The notes: a model not told the origin generated them from the letters alone. A DNA stretch of 64,000 nt from Aquabacterium sp. CECT 9606 (GCF_918741295.1 NZ_CAKKNB010000004.1:310001-374000); one strand, 5' to 3'; shown: positions 54,440 to 63,290, numbered from the stretch's first letter. Numbers and translations: made by a program.

Positions 54440-55237
54440 TCAACGCTGAAATGGTGGCTTGCGCATCAACCGGCGCACCACCAGCACGGGCAGTCTCAGC
54501 GCAAACTCCAGCATGAGGCGCAGGTGCATCCAGGTCAGCAGCACGTTGTCGCGGCCATAGCGAAAGTGCGACACGCCGCCTTCGTCGGGCCGCAGGTATT
54601 TCACCGGCGCGTCCAGGTTCACCGGCTTGACCCCACTCCACGCCAACCGCACCACGGCCTCGGTGTCGAAATCGAAACGGCGCATCCACGGCTGGCGGGC
54701 CATGGCCTTGACGAGGTCAGCCACGGGGTACACCCGAAAGCCATACAGCGAGTCGGCGATGCCGGCCCCCAGGGTCTCCAGGTTGGTCCACCAGTTGGAC
54801 ACCCGCCGTCCGCGCACGCGCAACAAGGGCGCGCTGCTGTCGAACACTGGGCGCCCAAGCACCATCGTGTCAAGGCGCTGCATCGAGGCGCGCATGAAAT
54901 CAGGGATCAGCGCAGCGGGGTGCTGGCCGTCTGAATCCATGGTCAGCGCATGCGTGAATCCAGCCGCCTGGGCTTCGCGCAAACCGCGCAGCACCGCGGC
55001 CCCCTTGCCCTGGTTTGCGGGCAGCACGAACACCTTCAGGCCTTCATCCTGGCTGGCCATGGCTTGAAGGCCTCGGTCGGTGCCATCGGTGCTGCCATCC
55101 ACGACGACCCAGACGGGATTCCATTGCCGCCGCGCGGCTTTGACGGTGTCGTAGACCTGCTGGCCCGCGTTGTAGCTGGGAATCAGCACAAGGTGCGTGC
55201 GCGATGGCGGCACGGAGGTCTGACTCGACTCAGTCAT
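54440..55237 (-). CDS. Family 2 glycosyltransferase
   Basis: 265 residues from the ATG at 55237. GT-A fold with 'HLVLIPSYNAGQQVYDTV', 'VVVDGSTDGTDRGL', the metal-binding 'TMDSDGQHP' and 'RFDFDTEAVVRLAW'; it resembles dolichol-phosphate mannose/DPG synthases. The C-terminus is a membrane-associated amphipathic stretch with basic residues. Could glycosylate a lipid acceptor or the aryl head of the polyene. Overlaps the acyltransferase gene by eight bases; last of the minus-strand group. Confidence 0.88.
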   Translation of the reverse strand: MTESSQTSVPPSRTHLVLIPSYNAGQQVYDTVKAARRQWNPVWVVVDGSTDGTDRGLQAMASQDEGLKVFVLPANQGKGAAVLRGLREAQAAGFTHALTMDSDGQHPAALIPDFMRASMQRLDTMVLGRPVFDSSAPLLRVRGRRVSNWWTNLETLGAGIADSLYGFRVYPVADLVKAMARQPWMRRFDFDTEAVVRLAWSGVKPVNLDAPVKYLRPDEGGVSHFRYGRDNVLLTWMHLRLMLEFALRLPVLVVRRLMRKPPFQR

Positions 55238-56018
55238 GGACTTGAAGCTCGGAATGGTGGGGGGGGACGTTGAGCGCCAATTCGGCTTTGGCGAGCTCTT
55301 GTTCAAAATAACGTTGCAAGTCGCGGGTGAACAGCTTGGCGTCGTCTCCGACCATGAAGCGCTGCCCGAGCCGCACGCGGTAGACCATGGGGAAGCTGGG
55401 CGGCTTGTGGTGGATGGGCCAGCCTTTGGTCAGGAAGGGCGAACTGTTTTCGATGAACACGGTCTGCACGGTCACTTGGGCACCCTTGGCTATCAGCGCA
55501 AAACCCGACTTGAAATCGTTGACAGGTCGGTCGATGGTGCGCGTGCCTTCGGGAAACACCAGCAAGTGGCTGCCTTGGCGCAGATCGCCAATGGACTGCC
55601 TGACCATGTTGCGCGGGCTGTCGTTGCGGATGAATCCGGCCAGCCGTGCGCCCGCCCCTAGAAATGGGTTGTCCACCACGTCGGATTTCATGATGCAGCC
55701 GGCGTTCTTCAGCCGCGAGATCAGGAAAACCGCGTCCAGGAAAGTGGGGTGATTGGCCGCCAGGATCAGCGATGGCTGGCCATTGAGCGCATCGAGTTCG
55801 TCCAGTTCAAAGCGGGTCAGGCCCAGCCAACTGGTGAAGGCAAAGTACAGGCGAAAGCCGCCACTGATGCCTGACCGGCCCAGTACACGCGCTTTGTCGG
55901 GCGACATGAACGGCCTGACCGTCCAGGCCAGGAAGCACCAGCCCAGGCACATCAGGCCGAGCAGCAGCAACCCCGCGTAGAACAGCGGGTATTGGGCCAG
56001 GGCACGCAGCGTCTTCAT
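55230..56018 (-). CDS. PlsC-like acyltransferase
   Basis: 262 residues. N-terminal membrane helix (about 10-35), HX4D motif in 'AANHPTFLDAVFL', 'GFIRNDSPRN' and 'LLVFPEGTRTID' (acceptor phosphate-binding loop). A 1-acylglycerol-phosphate-type enzyme, the second acyltransferase of the cluster. It may prepare the lipid acceptor or attach a second acyl chain. Eleven bases after the MipA gene. Confidence 0.88.
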   Translation of the reverse strand: MKTLRALAQYPLFYAGLLLLGLMCLGWCFLAWTVRPFMSPDKARVLGRSGISGGFRLYFAFTSWLGLTRFELDELDALNGQPSLILAANHPTFLDAVFLISRLKNAGCIMKSDVVDNPFLGAGARLAGFIRNDSPRNMVRQSIGDLRQGSHLLVFPEGTRTIDRPVNDFKSGFALIAKGAQVTVQTVFIENSSPFLTKGWPIHHKPPSFPMVYRVRLGQRFMVGDDAKLFTRDLQRYFEQELAKAELALNVPPHHSELQVHD

Positions 56019-56029
56019 GGCTCCGACCG

Positions 56030-56920
56030 TCAGTCGTCCACCGCCACCAGCGTGGACGACTGCCCCAAGATCCAGGACACCCCCACGCCCGCCGCCAGAT
56101 AGCTCTTTTTCTTGACCAGGGGGCTGTCTTCAAACACGGCGCCGTGCAGGTTGTCGTGGCGAACAAAAGCGCCTACCCAGAAGCTGTCAAATCGTTTGCT
56201 CAAGGCGGCGGTGAACTGACTGCCTGCATAGCCGGCGCGGCTTTCATAGGCCGGGCGGTCGGCCCGCACATACTGGGGCGCCACATCATAGAAGTAGGCG
56301 TTGCGCCGCTGGCTGGCGTAGATCGGCCCAACCAAGGCCCCCAGGTTCCAGCCTGACCAGCCGCCCACATTGGCCATGTCGACGTTCACATGGGGCGCCG
56401 TTTGCCAGCCGGTTGACGATGGACTGCCCTGGCCAATCGTGACTCCGGCGCTCACGGGCAGCCTGAAGTTCACCCGGACCAAGCCGCTGGCCGACTCAAA
56501 GAGGCGCACGTCCAGCGCCGGCCCGATCTCCACCGATCCGGCCAGATTGGGCATGCCTTCGCGCGCCCGATTCCGTTTGCTCGACACCGGGATGCTGGCG
56601 TTGGCATTCAGCCCGAGCTTGACGCGGCGGCCATGGAACAGCTCTGCGCTTGCGCCGTCACGGTTGGCTTTGAGCACCTCACCGCGGTAGACGACGTAGG
56701 GCAGGGGCAGCACGTAGGCACGGCTTTCGTCCGAGCCACGGTAGTCGGGCAGGCTGGCACCGGCCACGCCCAAGCCCAGCTCCCAGAGGGGTTTCAGCTT
56801 GCCTTGCTCTGGGGGCGAGGGCTCAATCAGCAGAGGGCCTTCGGGCTGGGCATGCGCCAAGCCGAGCAGTCCGGCGATCAGGGGGGCCACCATCCAGCGG
56901 GCCAAAGGGGAAATGGTCAT
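56030..56920 (-). CDS. MipA/OmpV-family outer-membrane protein
   Basis: 296 residues with a signal peptide (MTISPLARW start, cleavage after GLAHA) and a beta-barrel pattern: 'ELGLGVAGASLPDYRGSDESR' and 'YVLPLPYVVYRGEVL' are the MipA/OmpV opening blocks, and 'SYLAAGVGVSWIL' closes the barrel. MipA links murein enzymes in E. coli; here it may serve as the outer-membrane partner for the exported pigment. Overlaps the chorismatase gene by four bases. Confidence 0.85.
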   Translation of the reverse strand: MTISPLARWMVAPLIAGLLGLAHAQPEGPLLIEPSPPEQGKLKPLWELGLGVAGASLPDYRGSDESRAYVLPLPYVVYRGEVLKANRDGASAELFHGRRVKLGLNANASIPVSSKRNRAREGMPNLAGSVEIGPALDVRLFESASGLVRVNFRLPVSAGVTIGQGSPSSTGWQTAPHVNVDMANVGGWSGWNLGALVGPIYASQRRNAYFYDVAPQYVRADRPAYESRAGYAGSQFTAALSKRFDSFWVGAFVRHDNLHGAVFEDSPLVKKKSYLAAGVGVSWILGQSSTLVAVDD

Positions 56921-57975
56921 GCTGCTTGGCTCCGGGTGGCAGACGCTTCAATCTCGACCAAGAGGTCAGGGCGACAGACCACCGCATGCAGGTAGCAGCA
57001 GGACGCCTGTGTGCCCAAACGCCGCTCGACCACCGCGCGAACCAGCGGCAGGTCTTCGGCATGGCGCACATACACCTTGAACTTCAGGTCGGCCGCTGTC
57101 CAGGTCAAGCCAGGGCGTTCAACTTTGAACTGCTGCAGCAAGGCCTCGATGTTGTTCAGCGTCTCTTCGGTCTGTGCGCTCACGTCATTCAGGTGCACGG
57201 TCTCGTGTCCCACGATGCTGGCCGTGCCCGAGATGAACACCGTGGCTTCGGTGTCAATCTGGGCCACGGTCGCCCGCGAGAAGGTCGGGCTGCGCACCCC
57301 ATACTGTGGCGGATACCGGTAGGCGCTGATCTGGCGAGGGTTCTCGATCGGATGCGCTGGCGCCGTGGAAGCCAGGGCGTAAACCGTCAAAGGCCCTTCG
57401 AATCCAGCGGGCTGCCCAAGCGCGCAAGCGGCTGGCGGGTGAGGATCGATCATGCTCGAATGCCGCAAGAACGACTCGTGGCGCCCCACATTGAAAATGC
57501 GGTAACGCTCTTCGCCCTGGAGCGTGCCCAGGATGTCGGGCAGGTAGTTCCAGAACCGCCAAGGGTGAGCGCAGCCCAGTTGGTTCAGTGTTTTGAACAA
57601 GGCATCGTAGGTCGCACGGGTCAAAGGCGCCAAGGCGACGTCCGTGCCAGGCAATGGCGTGTTCACCCATGCAAAGACCAGGTCCTGGCACCGAACATAG
57701 CCCACGCCATCAAGCTCGCCATGCTCGATGGGCGCGGCATTTTTGGGCACCGACCATACCTCGGCCCACGCCGATGTGGCATGGCCCAGCACCGGCAAGG
57801 CCAGACGAGGCCAGTCCCGCTTCGACACCTGCTGAAACTCGGCCTGTTCCGCTGTGTCGGGGCGGCCAAACAGCGCCATGCCCAGGACCTGGCGGTGGCC
57901 ACCGCGGCCCTCCAAAGCCTCGGTCCACGAGGCCAGGTCTTCAACCGGGATGTAATCAAGCTGCAGCTGACTCAT
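56917..57975 (-). CDS. Chorismatase / hydroxybenzoate synthase (XanB2/Hyg5/FkbO-like)
   Basis: 352 residues from the ATG at 57975 (a TTG at 58002 overlaps the preceding stop and is possible). Motifs of the family: 'RFWNYLPDILG', 'PTFSRATVAQ' and 'FISGTASIVGHETVH', with a final 'VVCRPDLLVEIEA' containing Cys334 and Glu341. The fold is RidA-like. Converts chorismate to a hydroxybenzoate plus pyruvate, or to a dihydroxy acid in FkbO. In the polyene context, 3- or 4-hydroxybenzoate would be the starter unit. Confidence 0.87.
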   Translation of the reverse strand: MSQLQLDYIPVEDLASWTEALEGRGGHRQVLGMALFGRPDTAEQAEFQQVSKRDWPRLALPVLGHATSAWAEVWSVPKNAAPIEHGELDGVGYVRCQDLVFAWVNTPLPGTDVALAPLTRATYDALFKTLNQLGCAHPWRFWNYLPDILGTLQGEERYRIFNVGRHESFLRHSSMIDPHPPAACALGQPAGFEGPLTVYALASTAPAHPIENPRQISAYRYPPQYGVRSPTFSRATVAQIDTEATVFISGTASIVGHETVHLNDVSAQTEETLNNIEALLQQFKVERPGLTWTAADLKFKVYVRHAEDLPLVRAVVERRLGTQASCCYLHAVVCRPDLLVEIEASATRSQAA

Positions 57976-57998
57976 GCCTGCATTAACCTCGTCGCGCG

Positions 57999-59339
57999 TC
58001 AACGGACCTGGGCCGTGTCACTGATGTTGATCTTGCGGCGCCGCGCTGCTTCCAGCGTGCGCCTCAGCGTGAGCAGCGAACCGATGTAGTAGATGCCTTT
58101 GAAAACATACAGCGAGGGCCAGATGGGCGTCTTGCCAAAGATGTCTCCGGCAAACATGGACATGACCGCTTCTTTGACGCGGAACATGTTGCGCGGCCCC
58201 ATGAACAGGTCGCGCATGGTGGGGTTGGTCACGCGGTAGATGAACCAGGAGAACTCGCGCGGACCCTTTTGCATCACGCGGTCAAACTGCTTGGTCGCGG
58301 CCGCCAGTTGATGCGGCGCGCGCAGTGCCGCATGCACCACCTCGGTCGCGTAGAAGGCGCTGTTCATGGCCAGAAACACGCCGGAGGAAAACACCGGATC
58401 GATGAAGGCGAAGGCATCGCCCAGCAGCAGATGGTTGGGGCCACGCGCCTGCTTGCAGCTGTAGGAGTAATTGCCCGTGGCCTCGACCTCGGACACCAAC
58501 TGTGCATCCTTGAGCCGCGCTTGCAGCGGCGGGCACAGCGCAATGGTGTCCATGAAAAACTCTTGCACGCTGTTCTTGCGTGTCTTGAGGTAGGTGGGCC
58601 AGCACACTGCGCCAATGCTGGTGGTGCCATCGGCCAGCGGGATGAACCAGAACCAGCCATGCTCGAACCAGAACAGGCTGATGTTGCCTTCCAACTTGCC
58701 TTCCAGGCGCTGGGCGTTGGTGAAGTGGCCGAACAGGGCGGCACTGTTGTGCTTCTTGTTCTTGACCTTGGTGTCCAGCTTGTTGGCCAGGAAGGTGTCG
58801 CGGCCCGAGGCATCAATCACCATGCGGGCTTGCCATGTCGCGGCCTGTCCGTCGGCGTGCTGGGCGTGCACAACGGCACCGGTTTCGTCGGGTAGAAAAT
58901 CCACCGACTTGACACGGCAGTTTTCGATCACTTGGGCGCCTTTGCGCGCGGCATTCTTGATCAGGATGTGGTCGAAGTCGGACCGGCGCACCTGGTAGGC
59001 CTTGTCCATGGACTTGTTCCAGGCTTCGCGAAACTCCAGGAAGGTGCGGTCCTGGTGCCAAGGCGAAACAAACTCGATGCCGTATTTGGGCATCGCCATG
59101 GCTTCGACTTCTTCGCGCACGCCCAATTGGTCCAGCAGTGGCACATTGGCCGGCAGCAGGGATTCACCGATGTGAAAGCGCGGGTGCTGCGCTTTCTCGA
59201 GCAGCACGACGTTCATGCCGCGCTGGGCCAGCAGGGCCGCGGCGGTGGACCCCGCAGGGCCACCGCCAATGATCAGCACGTCGCAAGACAAGGTAGGTGG
59301 GGTGGCAGTCACGGGCAATGTTTCCTTCTCAGCAGTCAT
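57999..59339 (-). CDS. Flavin-dependent halogenase-like monooxygenase (second)
   Basis: 446 residues. FAD motif 'VLIIGGGPAGSTAAALLA', 'RFHIGESLLPANVPLLDQLG', 'IDASGRDTFLANKL', WxWxIP at Trp229-Pro234 ('HGWFWFIPLADG') and 'LLLGDAFAFIDPVFSSGVFLA'. The layout fits non-tryptophan flavin halogenases and related hydroxylases; the catalytic Lys could not be assigned by eye. The ATG at 59339 overlaps the mpl stop by four bases. A C-terminal hydrophobic stretch (about 415-430) may touch the membrane. Confidence 0.83.
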   Translation of the reverse strand: MTAEKETLPVTATPPTLSCDVLIIGGGPAGSTAAALLAQRGMNVVLLEKAQHPRFHIGESLLPANVPLLDQLGVREEVEAMAMPKYGIEFVSPWHQDRTFLEFREAWNKSMDKAYQVRRSDFDHILIKNAARKGAQVIENCRVKSVDFLPDETGAVVHAQHADGQAATWQARMVIDASGRDTFLANKLDTKVKNKKHNSAALFGHFTNAQRLEGKLEGNISLFWFEHGWFWFIPLADGTTSIGAVCWPTYLKTRKNSVQEFFMDTIALCPPLQARLKDAQLVSEVEATGNYSYSCKQARGPNHLLLGDAFAFIDPVFSSGVFLAMNSAFYATEVVHAALRAPHQLAAATKQFDRVMQKGPREFSWFIYRVTNPTMRDLFMGPRNMFRVKEAVMSMFAGDIFGKTPIWPSLYVFKGIYYIGSLLTLRRTLEAARRRKINISDTAQVR

Positions 59340-60718
59340 GCGTCTGCCAAGGCCTTGAGCAGCTTGCCGTGGATCCCGCCAAAGCCGCCATTGCTCATGC
59401 ACAAGATCTGGTCGCCAGGCTTGACCACCTTGACCAGTTTAGCCACCAGCGTGTCGATGTTGTCGACCACGACAGCGCGGTCACCCATGGGCGCCAGCGC
59501 TTCAGCCGCATCCCAACCCAGCCCGCCACTGTGGCAGAAGGACAGGTCGGCTTCTTCGAGCGACCAGGGCAACAGCGCCTTCATGGTGCCCAGCTTCATG
59601 GTGTTGGAGCGTGGCTCGAACACCGCGATGATGCGCTGGTCGGGGCTGATGCGCCGGCGCAAGCCGTCCACGGTTGTGCGGATGGCGGTGGGGTGGTGGG
59701 CGAAGTCGTCGTAGACGGTGATGCCCTTCACCTCGCCGAGCAACTCCAGGCGGCGCTTGACGTTGGCGAACTGGCTCAGGGCCTCGCAAGCCACCAATGG
59801 TGATACACCCACGTGCTCGGCAGCGGCAATGGCGGCCAGTGCGTTCATCTGGTTGTGCTCGCCCATCAGGCTCCATTCGACGCGGCCCACCAGCACAGCG
59901 GCCTTGAGCACGTCAAATGCGTGGGGCTCGCCGCGGGCGCGGAAACCCGGCACATCGCCCCGCACGCCAAAACGAACCACATCGCTCCAGCAGCCGCGGT
60001 CCAGCACGTGCTGCAAGCTGTCTTCACGGGCATTGACCACCAGGCGGCCTTGGCCGGGCACGGTGCGCACCAAGTGGTGGAACTGGGTCTCGATGGCGGC
60101 CAGGTCGGCAAAGATGTCGGCGTGGTCGAACTCCAGGTTGTTCAGCACGGCAGTGCGCGCCTGGTAGTGGACGAACTTGCTGCGCTTGTCGAAAAACGCG
60201 GTGTCGTATTCGTCAGCCTCGATCACGAAAGGGTGACCCGAGGCAGGGCGCCGGGCTTCGTCCAGATCACCCAGGCGGGCGGACACGCCAAAATTCTGCG
60301 GCACGCCACCGACCAGGAAGCCAGGCTGCAAGCCGGCATGCTCCAGGATCCACGTCAGCATGGACGTGGTGGTGGTCTTGCCATGCGTGCCGGCCACGGC
60401 CAGCACATGCCGTCCGCGCAACACGTTTTCGCTCAACCACTGTGGGCCGCTGGTGTAGGGCAGCCCGGCGTTCAGGATGGCTTCCATCAGCGGGTTGCCA
60501 CGCGAGACCACGTTGCCAATGACGAAGAGGTCGGGCTTGAGTTCAAGCTGATCTGGGGTGTAGCCCTCGATCAGCTCAATGCCCAAGGCGCGCAACTGGT
60601 CGCTCATTGGCGGGTAGACCCCCGCGTCGCAACCCGTCACGCGGTGACCGGCCTCGCGGGCCAACGCGGCCACGCCACCCATGAAGGTGCCGCAAATGCC
60701 AAGAATGTGAATGTGCAT
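59336..60718 (-). CDS. mpl: UDP-N-acetylmuramate:tripeptide ligase (murein recycling)
   Basis: 460 residues. Mur-ligase family: Rossmann 'MHIHILGICGTFMGG', ATP loop 'LAVAGTHGKTTTTSML', 'EADEYDTAFFDKRSKFVHY' and 'MGEHNQMNALAAIAAA', 'VYDDFAHHPTAIR' and 'VFEPRSNTMK'. Mpl reuses anhydro-peptide fragments to make UDP-MurNAc-tripeptide. The frame is open upstream, but the ATG at 60718, two bases after hemL, is right. Followed without a gap by the pigment genes. Confidence 0.95.
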   Translation of the reverse strand: MHIHILGICGTFMGGVAALAREAGHRVTGCDAGVYPPMSDQLRALGIELIEGYTPDQLELKPDLFVIGNVVSRGNPLMEAILNAGLPYTSGPQWLSENVLRGRHVLAVAGTHGKTTTTSMLTWILEHAGLQPGFLVGGVPQNFGVSARLGDLDEARRPASGHPFVIEADEYDTAFFDKRSKFVHYQARTAVLNNLEFDHADIFADLAAIETQFHHLVRTVPGQGRLVVNAREDSLQHVLDRGCWSDVVRFGVRGDVPGFRARGEPHAFDVLKAAVLVGRVEWSLMGEHNQMNALAAIAAAEHVGVSPLVACEALSQFANVKRRLELLGEVKGITVYDDFAHHPTAIRTTVDGLRRRISPDQRIIAVFEPRSNTMKLGTMKALLPWSLEEADLSFCHSGGLGWDAAEALAPMGDRAVVVDNIDTLVAKLVKVVKPGDQILCMSNGGFGGIHGKLLKALADA

Positions 60719-60720
60719 GC

Positions 60721-62007
60721 TCAACCCAATGCTTGTGCGGCGGCGGCCACTGTGTCGGCGATGTCTTGCTCGGTGTGTGCGTCGCTCACGAACCCAGCTT
60801 CGTACATGGCTGGCGCAAGGTAAACGCCACGGTCGAGCATGGCATGAAAGAAGCGGTTGAACTTGTCTGACCCGTGGGCCATGACCGCCTGGTAGTGCTG
60901 CGGCAGGGCATCGGCAAAGAAGAAGCCGAACATCCCGCCCTGGCTGTCGCCCACCAAAGGCACGCCCGCTCGCTGGGCGGCGCCCACCAGGCCTTGCACC
61001 AGGCTTTGCGTGCGCTGAGCCAGCGATTCGAAAAAGCCCGGACGCTGGATGACTTTCAAGGTGGCCAAGCCGCAAGCCGTGGCCACCGGGTTGCCCGACA
61101 AGGTGCCGGCCTGGTAGACCGGGCCGAGAGGCGCCAGTTGCGCCATGACCTTGGCCGGCCCCGCGAAGGCCGCCAGCGGCATTCCTCCCCCAATGACTTT
61201 GCCAAACACGCTCAGGTCAGGCGTGAAGCCGCTGATCTGCTCGGCATACAGGCTTTGCGCTCCACCCAAGGCCACGCGAAAGCCTGACATCACTTCATCG
61301 AACACCAGCAGGGCGCCATGCTGCGTGCACAGCTCGCGCAAGCGCTTCATGAAAGGCACGGAAGCCCGCACGAAGTTCATGTTGCCGGCGATGGGCTCGA
61401 TCATCACGCAGGCGATGTCGCTGCCCACTTCGGCAAAGGCCTGTTCGATTTGCTCGACGTTGTTGTATTCCAGGACCAGGGTGTGTTGCACCACTTCAGG
61501 CGGCACGCCGGCGCTGGTGGGGTGGCCAAACGTGGCCAAACCGGAGCCTGCCTTGACCAGCAGGGCATCGGCATGGCCGTGGTAGCAGCCCTCGAACTTG
61601 ATCAGCTTGCTGCGGCCCGTGAATCCACGTGCCAGGCGGATCGCGCTCATGGCCGCCTCGGTGCCCGAGCTGACCAGGCGCACCTGCTCGACACTGGGCA
61701 CCAGTTTCAAGATCTCCTCGGCCAGCTCAACCTCGCGCTCGGTGGGGGCGCCAAAAGAGAAGCCATCGAGCGCCGCCTTCTGCACCGCTTCGAGCACCTC
61801 GGGGTGGCCATGGCCCAGGATCATCGGGCCCCAGGAGCCGATGTAGTCGATGTAGCGTCGGCCTTCCGCATCCCACATGTAGGCGCCTTGTGCCTTGGCG
61901 ATGAAACGGGGAGTGCCGCCCACGGCCTTGAAAGCCCGCACGGGCGAGTTCACACCGCCGGGGATGGAGCGCTGAGCACGCTCGAACAAAGCTGCATTAG
62001 TGGACAT
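60721..62007 (-). CDS. hemL: Glutamate-1-semialdehyde 2,1-aminomutase
   Basis: 428 residues, PLP enzyme of C5 haem synthesis converting glutamate-1-semialdehyde to 5-aminolevulinate. '[18 protein letters not shown]' at the start, '[16 protein letters not shown]', '[14 protein letters not shown]' and the cofactor lysine in '[11 protein letters not shown]'. It overlaps the upstream kinase gene by 11 bases. Confidence 0.97.
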   Translation of the reverse strand: MSTNAALFERAQRSIPGGVNSPVRAFKAVGGTPRFIAKAQGAYMWDAEGRRYIDYIGSWGPMILGHGHPEVLEAVQKAALDGFSFGAPTEREVELAEEILKLVPSVEQVRLVSSGTEAAMSAIRLARGFTGRSKLIKFEGCYHGHADALLVKAGSGLATFGHPTSAGVPPEVVQHTLVLEYNNVEQIEQAFAEVGSDIACVMIEPIAGNMNFVRASVPFMKRLRELCTQHGALLVFDEVMSGFRVALGGAQSLYAEQISGFTPDLSVFGKVIGGGMPLAAFAGPAKVMAQLAPLGPVYQAGTLSGNPVATACGLATLKVIQRPGFFESLAQRTQSLVQGLVGAAQRAGVPLVGDSQGGMFGFFFADALPQHYQAVMAHGSDKFNRFFHAMLDRGVYLAPAMYEAGFVSDAHTEQDIADTVAAAAQALG

Positions 62008-62950
62008 TGCGTGAGGACGGGGAAATGTCGTTGTCGGTCAGGCCAGATTCGCCAGCGGCGGCTGCTTCGCCTTCGGCCTCCTCACCAGCTTCGCCCGGCG
62101 GCAGGGCCCAGAAGAAGCGGTCGGGGATGACGCCACCCATGCCGGGGCGGAAACCCGAGTCCAGCGCCTGATCCAGGAAGCTCAAGGCCTCTGACACAGC
62201 CATGTCGACCGAGGTTTCGGTGGCCAGGATGGCGGCCAGGGCGGCCGACAGCGTGTCGCCCGCGCCCACGAAGCTGGCCTCGAAGCGCTCAAAGCGTTCG
62301 CCCGCGATCGCCCCCTGCGACGAGGCCAGCACATTGTCGATGAACTGGTCGGGCAACTGGATGCCGGTCACCAGCACATAGCCGCAACCGCTTTCGCTGG
62401 CCGCCACGGCCAGTTCGCGCGCGGAAGGTGGACGCTCGGATTCCCACTCGGGCAGCAGGAAGTCCGTCAGGGTCTTGTGGTTTCCCACCAACACCAGCGA
62501 AGCAGGGAGGATCAGCTCGCGAAAAGCCTCCAGATAGGACATCTGGGCGTCTTCTTCCATCCATGAGACGTTGGGTAAATAAGACACCAGCGGAATGTCG
62601 GTGTAGTCGGACAGGATTTCGGCGACCACGCTCACGCCTTCGGCGCTGCCCAGGAAGCCCACCTTCCAGGCCGAGATGGTGGCGTCTTCCAGAATGGTGC
62701 GCGCCTGTTCCGAGATCGCATCGGCGTCGATTTCGTGAATTTCAAACACCTCGGCCGTGTCTCGAATCAGTAAGCTGGTGATCACTGGCAAGGTGTGCGC
62801 GCCCATGGACGCCATCGTGGCGATGTCGGCCGCAATGCCACTGGCGCCGCTGGGGTCGCTGGCATTGAAGCTCATCACGCACGCCGGTGTTCCGGAGTCT
62901 TCGGCTTCGGTGGTGGGATCAACCTGGGGGCCGTCGGTGGGAGTGTTCAT
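61997..62950 (-). CDS. thiD: Hydroxymethylpyrimidine/phosphomethylpyrimidine kinase
   Basis: 317 residues, ribokinase fold. '[20 protein letters not shown]' (substrate loop), '[16 protein letters not shown]' and '[14 protein letters not shown]' (GAGD anion hole with catalytic Asp). Phosphorylates the pyrimidine moiety of thiamine. Acidic N-terminal and C-terminal tails ([16 protein letters not shown]) make it longer than the usual 265-280. First gene of a tight minus-strand run thiD-hemL-mpl-pigment genes. Confidence 0.9.
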   Translation of the reverse strand: MNTPTDGPQVDPTTEAEDSGTPACVMSFNASDPSGASGIAADIATMASMGAHTLPVITSLLIRDTAEVFEIHEIDADAISEQARTILEDATISAWKVGFLGSAEGVSVVAEILSDYTDIPLVSYLPNVSWMEEDAQMSYLEAFRELILPASLVLVGNHKTLTDFLLPEWESERPPSARELAVAASESGCGYVLVTGIQLPDQFIDNVLASSQGAIAGERFERFEASFVGAGDTLSAALAAILATETSVDMAVSEALSFLDQALDSGFRPGMGGVIPDRFFWALPPGEAGEEAEGEAAAAGESGLTDNDISPSSRNVH

Positions 62951-63116
62951 TCAGTGCGTCTAGCGTGTTCAGGCCCGTGTTCGGACCAGTGGGCGGGAGT
63001 CGTCCCTGTGAGCCTCACACGGCGCCAAGCGTCTTGTGGTGCCCACAAACCCTTGTTTTTCACAAGAGTGGGATGGCTACAATCAGCCCATTGTATTCAA
63101 GCTGGTTTGAACAGAC
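62951..63116. promoter_or_regulatory. Divergent promoter region thiD / rubredoxin
   Basis: 166 bases between divergent genes. A possible promoter for the plus strand lies around 63050-63100 (TTTTTCACAAG...GGCTACAAT), where TACAAT at 63077-63082 is a good -10 hexamer about 35 bases before the GTG start. A matching -35 is less clear. Confidence 0.4.
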
Positions 63117-63290
63117 GTGAACTCTTCCCGCACCTGGATGTGTTTGATTTGTGGCTGGATTTATGACGAAGCGGTCGGCCTGCCCGAAGAAGGCATTGCA
63201 CCCGGTACGCGTTGGGAGGACATTCCCATGAATTGGGTGTGCCCCGAATGCGGCGCCCGCAAGGAAGATTTCGAAATGGTTCAGATTTGA
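63117..63290 (+). CDS. rubA: Rubredoxin
   Basis: A 57-residue iron protein, shorter than most annotation cut-offs. From a GTG at 63117 it reads VNSSRTWMCLICGWIYDEA, then 'PGTRWEDIPMNWVCPECGARKEDFEMV'. Both CxxCG knuckles (CLICG and CPECG) that bind the single Fe are present with the family's Trp and Asp/Glu residues. An ATG at 63138 would remove the residues before the first Cys, so GTG is preferred. Electron carrier; partner unknown. It precedes pilG, an order I recall from related genomes. Confidence 0.93.
   Translation: MNSSRTWMCLICGWIYDEAVGLPEEGIAPGTRWEDIPMNWVCPECGARKEDFEMVQI

Larger units (their letters stand above)
36447..59339. other. Aryl polyene / xanthomonadin-like biosynthetic gene cluster
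   Basis: A plus-strand run of 19 closely spaced genes (36447-54426) converges on five minus-strand genes (54440-59339). Together they encode carrier protein, ligase, two ketosynthases with two ketosynthase-like partners, ketoreductase, two hot-dog dehydratases, acyltransferases, glycosyltransferase, LolA/MMPL export, chorismatase and two halogenase-like flavoproteins. The gene set matches APE and xanthomonadin pigment clusters as I know them. The limits are inferred from gene function and spacing. Confidence 0.85.
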
